In this document: in pieces, positions 36,536-44,456 of the stretch
Layout of the letters: every line of letters begins with the position of its first letter
Numbering within the stretch: the first letter of the stretch is position 1
Assembly: GCF_032926325.1 (NCBI RefSeq)
Contig: NZ_CP136709.1
Location: 2,065,501 to 2,129,500, forward strand
Length of the DNA: 64,000 bases
DNA from: Aestuariibaculum lutulentum
GTDB taxonomy: Bacteria; Bacteroidota; Bacteroidia; Flavobacteriales; Flavobacteriaceae
Direction of reading: 5' to 3'
Notes under the pieces: model-generated
Seen by the model: only the letters and a program-made list of their open reading frames with translations
Databases searched by the model: none
What the model was told of the DNA's origin: nothing
Made by a program: the position numbers and the translations under genes

Positions 36536-36976
36536 ATGAAAACACAAGAAGTTAAAGGGTATCGCATATGGCTAAACTCCGAAAATATGCATGAAAGTAC
36601 TCTTAAATGGGTGTCTGAGTTAGAATTTGCAAAAGACGAACAATTGTTTTTTAATGATTTAATCAAGTCATACACCCTTCAGTTAATTGAATCCAAACAT
36701 TTTGAAGATGGTAAAAAAATGTCTGAGGAAATTAGTAAAGTTCATAATGAAATTACCGATTTACTTGAAGAAGTAAAACGTCATGAAAATGGATTGGAAA
36801 TTATGGTCGACGGATTAGATCAATACGAAGAAGAGGAAGCCTATCGAGACGAACATCGTAAGCTTATTATAAAAGTAAACGCCTTTTTAAATGAGTATCG
36901 TGCACTTAAAAAAGAGTTGTTCGAACTTGTAAAAGGTGTCATAAAAGAAGGTAAACAAAAACGTTTGCTCGAATAG
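36536..36976 (+). CDS. Coiled-coil hypothetical protein following the beta-CASP gene
   Basis: The 146-residue cytosolic protein is almost entirely helical and charged, with heptad-like segments (KKMSEEISKVHNEITDLLEE, DEHRKLIIKVNAFLNEYRA). It has no signal peptide or known motif. It is 55 bases downstream of the beta-CASP gene on the same strand and probably forms the third member of that cassette. I do not recognise a family. Confidence 0.65.
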   Translation: MKTQEVKGYRIWLNSENMHESTLKWVSELEFAKDEQLFFNDLIKSYTLQLIESKHFEDGKKMSEEISKVHNEITDLLEEVKRHENGLEIMVDGLDQYEEEEAYRDEHRKLIIKVNAFLNEYRALKKELFELVKGVIKEGKQKRLLE

Positions 36977-36991
36977 TGTAATTAGTTGTTT

Positions 36992-37027
36992 AAAAGGCTT
37001 TCAGTTTAGGTAATTGGAGGCCTTTTT
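36992..37027 (+). terminator. Terminator after the coiled-coil gene
   Basis: AAAGGC (36993-36998) pairs with GCCTTT (37020-37025), followed by Ts; the loop is long (21 bases), so the structure is only moderately convincing. Confidence 0.45.
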
Positions 37028-37131
37028 TTATGAAAACATGTCGTTCATTATTAAAATAACTACTTCCGTCTAAACTTTTTTTGAAAATTGGAGAATTCAA
37101 ATACCTTGTCGGTCAAACTAAAACATAAAAC

Positions 37132-38832
37132 ATGAAACTTCAATCTTCAGCATTAATGCTATTTGTTATCTTAATCTTGTTCAATACCAGTCTTTTTGGT
37201 CAAACAGCAAACAAGGCAAGCGATTATCAAATCATTCCCAAGCCTGCTTTTCAGGAAATTTTAGAGGGAACATTTAAGGTTGATAAAAAAACAAAAATAG
37301 TTTATAATGAAGAACTTAATAAGGAAGCTAGTTATTTGTCTGAGATTTTAGGTGCTGCAATAGGGAAAACATTAAAAATTGAAACTAAAGCCGAAAAGGG
37401 AGCTATTGTTTTAAAATTAGATGATGCTATTGAGAATGCTGAAGGTTACGAATTGGTGGTTAATACTAATGAAATTGTTATTTCAGGAAAAACTAGCACG
37501 GGGGTATTTTATGGTATTCAAACGTTGAAACAGTTAATGCCTTCTGAAATTGAAATAGCTGCCAAAATAGCAAGTGCTTTCACGATTCCTGCGGTTATTG
37601 TAAAAGATCAACCACGGTTTGTTTACAGAGGAATGCATCTTGATGTTGGGCGTCATTTCTTTCCAGTAAGTTTCATCAAACAATACATCGATTTAATTGC
37701 GATGCATAAAATGAATACTTTCCATTGGCATTTAACCGAAGATCAAGGGTGGAGAATTGAAATTAAAAAATACCCAAAACTTACAGAAGTAGGGGCTTTC
37801 AGAAACGGAACTATTGTTGGGCATCATCCGGGAACATCTAACGACCAGAAAGTTTATGGCGGATTTTATACTCAAGAGGAAATTAAAGAAGTTGTTGCGT
37901 ATGCAGCAAGTAAACATGTTACAGTTGTTCCTGAAATAGAATTGCCAGGTCATAGTGCAGCGGCCATTGCAGCCTATCCTGAATTAAGCTGTTTTCCTGA
38001 GGAGCCAACCGATTTAGGTAAAAGTCCAATGTCTGAAAAAAGCAAGGAGCTTCAAGCTAACGGAACGGCTAAAGTGGTTTATGAAACTTGGGGTGTAACT
38101 GGCGATGTGTATTGTGCAGGTCAAGAACATACCTTTAAGTTTTTAGAAGATGTATTATCTGAAGTATTGCCATTATTCCCTTCAAAATATATTCATATTG
38201 GTGGAGATGAATGTCCGAAAGGAAACTGGAAACGTTGTTCAAATTGTCAAAGTAAAATCAAGGCTCTTGGTTTGCATGATGAGCATGAGTTGCAGAGTTA
38301 TTTTATTCAACGTATAGAAAAGTTTGTTAATGCAAAAGGCAAACAAATTATTGGTTGGGATGAAATTTTGGAAGGCGGTTTAGCACCAAATGCGACCGTA
38401 ATGTCATGGCGAGGAACTAAAGGCGGCATTGAAGCTGCAAAACAACATCATGATGTCATTATGACACCGGGTTCTCATTGTTATTTCGACCATTATCAGT
38501 CTAAAGATAAAGACAGTGAACCTTTGGCTATTGGTGGTTTTACAACTGTGGAAAAGGTGTATTTTTATAATCCGGAGCCGGAAGAATTAACAGCAGAAGA
38601 GAAGAAGTATATTTTAGGTGCTCAGGGAAATGTATGGACAGAATACATGGAAACAACCGATTATGTGGAGTACATGATTTTGCCAAGAATGACTGCTTTA
38701 AGTGAGGTGGTTTGGTCAGCCCAAGACCAGCGAGACTGGAGTGATTTTGAATTAAGACTTCCTAATTTAATAGAACGCTATAAAGCCATGAATTTAAATT
38801 ATGCTAAGCATAGTCTAGCAGAAGAAAAATAA
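37132..38832 (+). CDS. GH20 beta-N-acetylhexosaminidase, secreted
   Basis: The 566-residue protein has a signal peptide (to SLFGQ), an N-terminal GH20b domain (about 35-150, IIPKPAFQEI, GVFYGIQTLKQLMP) and the GH20 barrel (YRGMHLDVGRHFFP, FHWHLTEDQGWRIEI, IGGDECPKGNW). The catalytic pair is D359-E360. A late WTEYM/MLPRMTALSEVVWS block matches the family. It removes terminal GlcNAc/GalNAc, acting on chitin fragments, glycoproteins or murein. It has its own terminator and looks independent of the PUL. Confidence 0.93.
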   Translation: MKLQSSALMLFVILILFNTSLFGQTANKASDYQIIPKPAFQEILEGTFKVDKKTKIVYNEELNKEASYLSEILGAAIGKTLKIETKAEKGAIVLKLDDAIENAEGYELVVNTNEIVISGKTSTGVFYGIQTLKQLMPSEIEIAAKIASAFTIPAVIVKDQPRFVYRGMHLDVGRHFFPVSFIKQYIDLIAMHKMNTFHWHLTEDQGWRIEIKKYPKLTEVGAFRNGTIVGHHPGTSNDQKVYGGFYTQEEIKEVVAYAASKHVTVVPEIELPGHSAAAIAAYPELSCFPEEPTDLGKSPMSEKSKELQANGTAKVVYETWGVTGDVYCAGQEHTFKFLEDVLSEVLPLFPSKYIHIGGDECPKGNWKRCSNCQSKIKALGLHDEHELQSYFIQRIEKFVNAKGKQIIGWDEILEGGLAPNATVMSWRGTKGGIEAAKQHHDVIMTPGSHCYFDHYQSKDKDSEPLAIGGFTTVEKVYFYNPEPEELTAEEKKYILGAQGNVWTEYMETTDYVEYMILPRMTALSEVVWSAQDQRDWSDFELRLPNLIERYKAMNLNYAKHSLAEEK

Positions 38833-38840
38833 TAATAGAT

Positions 38841-38867
38841 AAAAGGTTCCTGTTTTAGGAACCTTTT
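38841..38867 (+). terminator. Terminator of the GH20 gene
   Basis: AAAAGGTTCC (38841-38850) and GGAACCTTTT (38858-38867) make a 10-bp stem with a 7-base loop and a T run. Confidence 0.8.
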
Positions 38868-38940
38868 TTGTTTTGTGTTAGAATTGTATGAAGAATAATC
38901 TAAACTTCTGTTAAATAGAATACTCATAATTAAAATTTTG

Positions 38941-38948
38941 TAACTTTG
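38941..38948 (+). promoter_or_regulatory. -7 promoter box of the copper cluster
   Basis: TAACTTTG fully matches TAnnTTTG. It ends only 8 bases before the ATG at 38957, so transcription would begin almost at the start codon; a leaderless or very short-leader mRNA is implied if this box is used. Confidence 0.4.
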
Positions 38949-38956
38949 TTTTAATC

Positions 38957-39370
38957 ATGAAAAGTATATTTCTAAAAATAATGGCAATTTCAATGGCATT
39001 TGTCGTGTTATTCACAACAATGTCGTTTACTGTTGATATGCATTATTGCGGAGATACTTTAGTAGATATGGCGGTATTTCATGACGCTAAAGATTGCGGA
39101 ATGCAAATGGATATGCCATCAACTGATGCATGTACGATTACAAAGAAAAATTGTTGTGATGATAAACAGGTGGTTGTTGAGGGGCAAGACGAACTTCAGC
39201 AAACTTTAGAAAAAATAGCATTCCATCAACAATTGTTTGTAACCTCTTTTGTTTACACCTATATCAATCTTTTTGAAGGGGAAGAACAACTTGATAATTT
39301 TTATACGGCTTACAAGCCACCACTCGTCAGCAGGCAAATCTACAAGCTGGTCGAGACCTATTTAATTTGA
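38957..39370 (+). CDS. HYC_CC_PP family protein
   Basis: The 137-residue protein has an N-terminal hydrophobic signal and the three motifs that name the family: MHYCGDT, NCCDDK and KPPLV. A Met/Cys-rich stretch (KDCGMQMDMPSTDAC) suggests copper binding in the periplasm. Such proteins are commonly found beside copper export genes in this phylum, as here. Its biochemical role is not established. Confidence 0.85.
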   Translation: MKSIFLKIMAISMAFVVLFTTMSFTVDMHYCGDTLVDMAVFHDAKDCGMQMDMPSTDACTITKKNCCDDKQVVVEGQDELQQTLEKIAFHQQLFVTSFVYTYINLFEGEEQLDNFYTAYKPPLVSRQIYKLVETYLI

Positions 39371-39420
39371 TTTTAGTAAAACGGTTATAATACCTTTTGG
39401 TGTTGTAGCCTTGTCGTGTT

Positions 39421-39446
39421 TTTGAGCATTTTTTAAAAAGGCTCAA
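39421..39446 (+). other. Palindromic hairpin between the HYC_CC_PP gene and cusA
   Basis: TTGAGC (39422-39427) and GCTCAA (39441-39446) flank an inner TTTTTT/AAAAA stretch, together an imperfect 25-base palindrome followed by CGTTTTT. It could be an attenuating terminator or an operator for an unlinked copper regulator. Confidence 0.4.
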
Positions 39447-39488
39447 CGTTTTTGTATACACTATTTTAATTACTAAAATTTCAAAACC

Positions 39489-42400
39489 ATGCTGAATAAA
39501 AGCATTAAGTTTTTAATAGAAAATAAACTGGTAGCCGTTCTGTTACTCGTCCTTTTTATAGGTTGGGGTACAGTAAATGCACCTTTTAACTGGAATACAG
39601 GATTTTTGCCAAGTAATCCAGTTGCAGTCGATGCTATACCTGATATTGGAGAGAATCAACAAATCGTATTTACCAAGTGGGACGGCCGTTCGCCACAGGA
39701 TATTGAAGATCAGATTACCTATCCTTTAACCACATCTTTATTGGGAATTCCCGGAGTGAAAACTATTCGTAGTTCGTCTATGTTTGGGTTTTCAAGTATC
39801 TACATCATTTTTGAAGAAGATATTGAGTTTTACTGGAGTCGAAGTCGTATTCTGGAGAAATTAAACGCCTTACCAAGCGGTTTGTTACCAGAAGGTGTTA
39901 GTCCGGCTTTAGGCCCTGATGCTACTGGTTTAGGGCAAATATTCTGGTATACGCTTGAAGGTCGCGATCAGGAGGGTAATGTTACCGCCGGTTGGGATTT
40001 ACAGGAATTAAGAAGCATTCAGGATTATTACGTGAAATATGCCTTGTCATCAGCGAGTGGAGTCTCCGAAGTCGCTTCTATTGGGGGTTATGTTCAGGAA
40101 TATCAGGTGGATGTTAATCCAGAATTAATGCGCCAATATAATATCGGATTACAGCGGCTTGTAAAAGCCGTTAAAGAAAGTAACAGAGATATTGGAGCTC
40201 AGACTTTAGAAATTAATCAAGCTGAATATTTAGTGCGTGGTTTGGGCTATGTGAAGTCTATTGCCGATATCGAAGACGCCGTGGTGACTTCAAAAGATTT
40301 TACGCCTATAAAAATTAAGGACGTTGCTAAAGTATCGTTGGGTCCGGCTGCACGTCGTGGTATGTTAGATAAGGAAGGTGCCGAAGTTGTTGGCGGCGTG
40401 GTCTTGGCACGATATGGTGCGAACCCAATGGAAGTTATTAACAACGTTAAGGAAAAAATAAACGAGTTAAGTTCAGGCTTACCATCGAAGGAGCTTATTG
40501 ATGGTAGAATATCTCAGGTAACAATTGTGCCGTTTTACGACCGTTCGGAGCTTATTCAGGAAACTTTAGGTACCTTAAATGAAGCACTGACTTTAGAAAT
40601 CCTAATCACTGTTTTAGTTATTGTGGTTATGGTTTTCAATTTGCGCGCTTCCATACTTATTTCAGGATTGTTGCCTGTGGCGGTTCTAATGGTCTTTATT
40701 GCTATGAAATTCTTTGGAGTTGATGCGAACATTGTTGCGCTGTCTGGTATTGCTATTGCAATCGGAACTATGGTTGATGTAGGCGTGATCCTCTCTGAAA
40801 ATATCATTCGGCACCTTGATGAAAATGATGGAACACATTCTATAAATACAGTGGTCTATAATGCAACTGCCGAAGTATCGGGAGCCATTGTTACAGCAGT
40901 TATGACAACGATTATTAGTTTTATTCCTGTATTTACGATGATAGGTGCTGAAGGGAAATTATTCCGTCCTTTAGCATTCACAAAAACATTTGCCTTAACA
41001 GCTTCCATTATTGTGGCTTTATTTTTAATTCCACCGTTTGCAGCATTCATCTTTAAAAAGCATGATATAAAAAAGAAACTTAATTATGGTGTTAATATCA
41101 TACTGTTTATTGTTGGTATTTTAGCAATCGTTAAAGGGTATTGGTTAGGTTTTGTTCTTGTAGGTTTTGCGGCTGTTGCTATAATGAGTTTGTATTTAGG
41201 TAAGGAAGAATACAGTATTTCACTATTAAATAAACAGTTTGTTCTTTCGAAAAACAGCTTGAATATTATTATTTCAGCTTTAGTTATCGTCTTTCTTTTG
41301 GCGGAATATTGGCGACCACTGGGGGTAGATAGGAGTATTTTTTGGAATCTCATTTTTGTAGCTATTATTTGTTTTGGGTTGTTGGGTGTTTTTACACTTT
41401 TCAGAATGTATTACACCAGAATATTGCGTTGGTGTCTAGATAATAAAGTAATGTTTTTGTCTGTTCCATCAGCGATTGTTGTGGTAGGGTTTTTTATCAT
41501 GAAAAATACAGGGAAAGAATTCATGCCATCGCTAAATGAAGGCTCCTTTTTATTGATGCCTACGTCGATGCCGCACTCGGGAATTGAAGAAAATAAACGC
41601 GTTTTACAGCAACTGGATATGGCTGTAGCAAATATTCCGGAAATAGAAACTGTAGTTGGTAAAGCAGGAAGAACAGAATCGGCTTTAGACCCGGCACCAT
41701 TGTCGATGTACGAAAATATTATTCAGTACAAACCTGAATATATGCTGAATGTTAGTGGTGTTCGCCAACGTTATAAGGTAAATAACGATGGAGCCTATAT
41801 GTTAAAAAACGGAACGTCATTGCGGGCGGAAGAGCACGAAGCGTGGCAATCTGTAAATGCAAAAGAACAACTCATTCCAGATGATGATGGCGAATTTTTC
41901 CGTAACTGGCGTCCTGAAATTCAATCTCCGGACGATATTTGGAACGAAATTGTAAAAGCAACAAAGCTTCCGGGAGTCACTTCAGCACCTAAACTTCAGC
42001 CTATCGAAACCCGATTGGTCATGCTGCAAACAGGTATGCGTGCACCTATGGGGATTAAGGTAAAAGGGCAAGATTTAAAACAAATTGAAGCCTTTGGGAT
42101 GGAACTTGAAAATGTATTAAAACATGCTGAAGGAGTTAAACAAGAAGCTGTTTTTGCCGATAGAATTGTTGGTAAACCGTATTTATTAATTGATATCGAT
42201 CGTGATAAAATTGCCCGATATGGTGTGAGTATCGAACAGGTACAAAATGTGTTGAAAGTAGCCGTTGGTGGCATGGTGTTAACACAAACGGTTGAAGGAC
42301 GTGAGCGCTATGGGGTGCGGGTGCGTTATCCAAGAGAATTGCGTGCCAACCCAACCGATTTAGAACAGGTGTATATTCCTGTAGAAAAAGGAAGTCCGGT

Positions 42401-43214
42401 GCCGCTTAGTGAACTGGCAACCATTCGTTACGAACAGGGTCCGCAGGTTATAAAAAGTGAAGATACCTTTTTGGTAGGTTATGTGTTATTAGATAAACTG
42501 GATGGGTTTGCTGAGGTTAATGTAGTTGAAAGTGCTCAGAAACTCATTCAGGAGAAAATCGATTCAGGCCATTTAGTAGTGCCAAAAGGGATTAGTTATC
42601 AATTTACAGGAAGTTATGAAAATCAGTTGCGAGCAGAGAAAACCTTATCGGTGGTGGTGCCGCTTGCGCTAATGATTATCTTTTTAATTCTGTATTTTCA
42701 GTTTAGATCGGTAGGTACTTCTCTTATGGTGTTTTCTGGTATTGCAGTGGCTTTTGCTGGAGGATTTATTATGATTTGGTTATACGGACAAAGCTGGTTT
42801 TTAAATTGGTCATTCTTCGGTGAAAACCTTCGCGATTTATTCCAAATGCATCCAATCAATTTAAGCGTGGCCGTTTGGGTTGGATTTATTGCTTTATTCG
42901 GTATTGCAACCGATGATGGTGTGGTCATGGCGACTTATTTAACGCAAACATTCGATAGAAACACACCTGAAACTAGAAAGGAAATCAGAGCATCGGTTGT
43001 TGAAGCCGGAGAAAAACGTATCAGACCGTGTTTAATGACCACGGCAACAACTATTCTTGCTTTGTTACCGGTGTTAACATCAACGGGTCGTGGCAGTGAT
43101 ATTATGATTCCTATGGCGATTCCAAGTTTTGGCGGAATGTTAATAGCTTTAATAACCTTATTCGTTGTGCCTGTATTATACAGCTGGAAAGCAGAAATGA
43201 AAGTTAAAAACTAA
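39489..43214 (+). CDS. cusA: CusA/CzcA-type heavy-metal RND efflux pump
   Basis: The 1241-residue inner membrane pump shows the family markers DAIPDIGENQQ near the start, TKWDGRSPQDIEDQITYPL, FMPSLNEGSFLLMPT, DPAPLSMYENIIQ and GIATDDGVVMATYL. E. coli CusA is about 1047 residues; the extra length here lies mainly after TM6, where additional hydrophobic segments (YGVNIILFIVGILAIVKGYW, NIIISALVIVFLLAEYW, LIFVAIICFGLLGVF) occur, plus a polar insert near GVRQRYKVNNDG. Methionines in the periplasmic cleft region (FLLMPTSM, PLSMYE) support Cu(I)/Ag(I) rather than zinc, by analogy. It is followed 6 bases later by the outer membrane factor. Confidence 0.93.
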   Translation: MLNKSIKFLIENKLVAVLLLVLFIGWGTVNAPFNWNTGFLPSNPVAVDAIPDIGENQQIVFTKWDGRSPQDIEDQITYPLTTSLLGIPGVKTIRSSSMFGFSSIYIIFEEDIEFYWSRSRILEKLNALPSGLLPEGVSPALGPDATGLGQIFWYTLEGRDQEGNVTAGWDLQELRSIQDYYVKYALSSASGVSEVASIGGYVQEYQVDVNPELMRQYNIGLQRLVKAVKESNRDIGAQTLEINQAEYLVRGLGYVKSIADIEDAVVTSKDFTPIKIKDVAKVSLGPAARRGMLDKEGAEVVGGVVLARYGANPMEVINNVKEKINELSSGLPSKELIDGRISQVTIVPFYDRSELIQETLGTLNEALTLEILITVLVIVVMVFNLRASILISGLLPVAVLMVFIAMKFFGVDANIVALSGIAIAIGTMVDVGVILSENIIRHLDENDGTHSINTVVYNATAEVSGAIVTAVMTTIISFIPVFTMIGAEGKLFRPLAFTKTFALTASIIVALFLIPPFAAFIFKKHDIKKKLNYGVNIILFIVGILAIVKGYWLGFVLVGFAAVAIMSLYLGKEEYSISLLNKQFVLSKNSLNIIISALVIVFLLAEYWRPLGVDRSIFWNLIFVAIICFGLLGVFTLFRMYYTRILRWCLDNKVMFLSVPSAIVVVGFFIMKNTGKEFMPSLNEGSFLLMPTSMPHSGIEENKRVLQQLDMAVANIPEIETVVGKAGRTESALDPAPLSMYENIIQYKPEYMLNVSGVRQRYKVNNDGAYMLKNGTSLRAEEHEAWQSVNAKEQLIPDDDGEFFRNWRPEIQSPDDIWNEIVKATKLPGVTSAPKLQPIETRLVMLQTGMRAPMGIKVKGQDLKQIEAFGMELENVLKHAEGVKQEAVFADRIVGKPYLLIDIDRDKIARYGVSIEQVQNVLKVAVGGMVLTQTVEGRERYGVRVRYPRELRANPTDLEQVYIPVEKGSPVPLSELATIRYEQGPQVIKSEDTFLVGYVLLDKLDGFAEVNVVESAQKLIQEKIDSGHLVVPKGISYQFTGSYENQLRAEKTLSVVVPLALMIIFLILYFQFRSVGTSLMVFSGIAVAFAGGFIMIWLYGQSWFLNWSFFGENLRDLFQMHPINLSVAVWVGFIALFGIATDDGVVMATYLTQTFDRNTPETRKEIRASVVEAGEKRIRPCLMTTATTILALLPVLTSTGRGSDIMIPMAIPSFGGMLIALITLFVVPVLYSWKAEMKVKN

Positions 43215-43220
43215 AAGAAG

Positions 43221-44453
43221 ATGAATATAAAATTCAATATAAAAGCGGTCTTTATTCTAGGTTCTTTATTCTCGATGCTGAATGGATATTCACAAGAATT
43301 AAATACCTTAATAAATGAAGCAGTAGGTAATAATCCGGAACTGCAGAAATTCGATACGCAATATCAAATCGCTTCCGAAAAGGTTAATGAAGTCAATACC
43401 GTTCCAAACACCGAATTTGGGGTTGGATATTTTGTTAGTGAACCGGAAACCAGAACAGGAGCGCAAAAATTTAAAGTGTCGGCAAAACAGATGTTGCCTT
43501 GGTTTGGGAATATTACGGCAAGAGAAAATTACACTGGAGCTATGGCCGATGCTAAATATGAAGACTACGTGATTGCTAAACGAAAACTTATGGCTTCGGT
43601 ATCTCAATCGTACTACGAATTGTATACCAATCAGGCGAAACAAAAGGTGTTATCTGAAAATATAAGTCTTTTAAAAACTTATGAAACGATGGCGTTGACT
43701 TCGGTTGAAGTAGGTAAAGCTTCCGCGGTAAGCGTATTGAGATTGCAAATGCGTCAAAATGATTTGCAGCAGTTGAAAGAGGTATTGACTCAGCAATATT
43801 TAACCGAGCAAACCAAGTTGAATAAATTGTTGAATCGAGATAAGAATACGAGAATTGAGGTGGTTCAGGACTTAGAAATTCCAAGTTCAGATTTTGATGA
43901 AACTTTAGGTCAATTGGAATTACATCCTGAATTGATAAAGTACGATAAGTTGTTTCATTCGGTTGAACAATCGGAGTTGTTAAATCAAAAGGAAAGCAGC
44001 CCAATGATTGGTTTCGGATTGGATTATATCAATGTTGAAAAGCGCCCTGATATGGATTTTACGGATAATGGTAAGGATATTATTATGCCGATGGTTTCTG
44101 TTTCCATTCCAATTTTCAATAAAAAATACAAATCGCAAACCAGGCAAAACGAATTGCAGCAGCAGGAAATTGTTTTTCAAAAGCAGGAACGTTACAATAC
44201 CCTAGAAACCACACTGGATAAAGCTATAAACGATAGAACTTCGGCACGTATTAGTTTCAATACGCAGACTAAAAATTTAAAGCAAGCCAAAGACGCCGAA
44301 AGCATTCTCATTAAGAGTTATGAAACAGGCATTATAAATTTTAACGATGTTCTGGATATACAGGAATTGCAGTTAAAGTTTCAAATGAATCAGATTGAAG
44401 CGGTACGAGCCTATTATATACAATCCACCATTATTAATTATTTAATTCAGTAA
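43221..44453 (+). CDS. TolC/CusC-type outer membrane efflux protein
   Basis: The 410-residue protein has a signal peptide (to MLNGYSQ) and two long helical OEP repeats (LNTLINEAVGNNPELQKFD; VSQSYYELYTNQAKQKVLSE; DLEIPSSDFDETLGQLELHP). It is the channel that completes the tripartite pump with CusA and CusB. It is tightly packed between cusA (6 bases) and the ATPase gene (3 bases), showing cotranscription. Confidence 0.88.
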   Translation: MNIKFNIKAVFILGSLFSMLNGYSQELNTLINEAVGNNPELQKFDTQYQIASEKVNEVNTVPNTEFGVGYFVSEPETRTGAQKFKVSAKQMLPWFGNITARENYTGAMADAKYEDYVIAKRKLMASVSQSYYELYTNQAKQKVLSENISLLKTYETMALTSVEVGKASAVSVLRLQMRQNDLQQLKEVLTQQYLTEQTKLNKLLNRDKNTRIEVVQDLEIPSSDFDETLGQLELHPELIKYDKLFHSVEQSELLNQKESSPMIGFGLDYINVEKRPDMDFTDNGKDIIMPMVSVSIPIFNKKYKSQTRQNELQQQEIVFQKQERYNTLETTLDKAINDRTSARISFNTQTKNLKQAKDAESILIKSYETGIINFNDVLDIQELQLKFQMNQIEAVRAYYIQSTIINYLIQ

Positions 44454-44456
44454 ATC

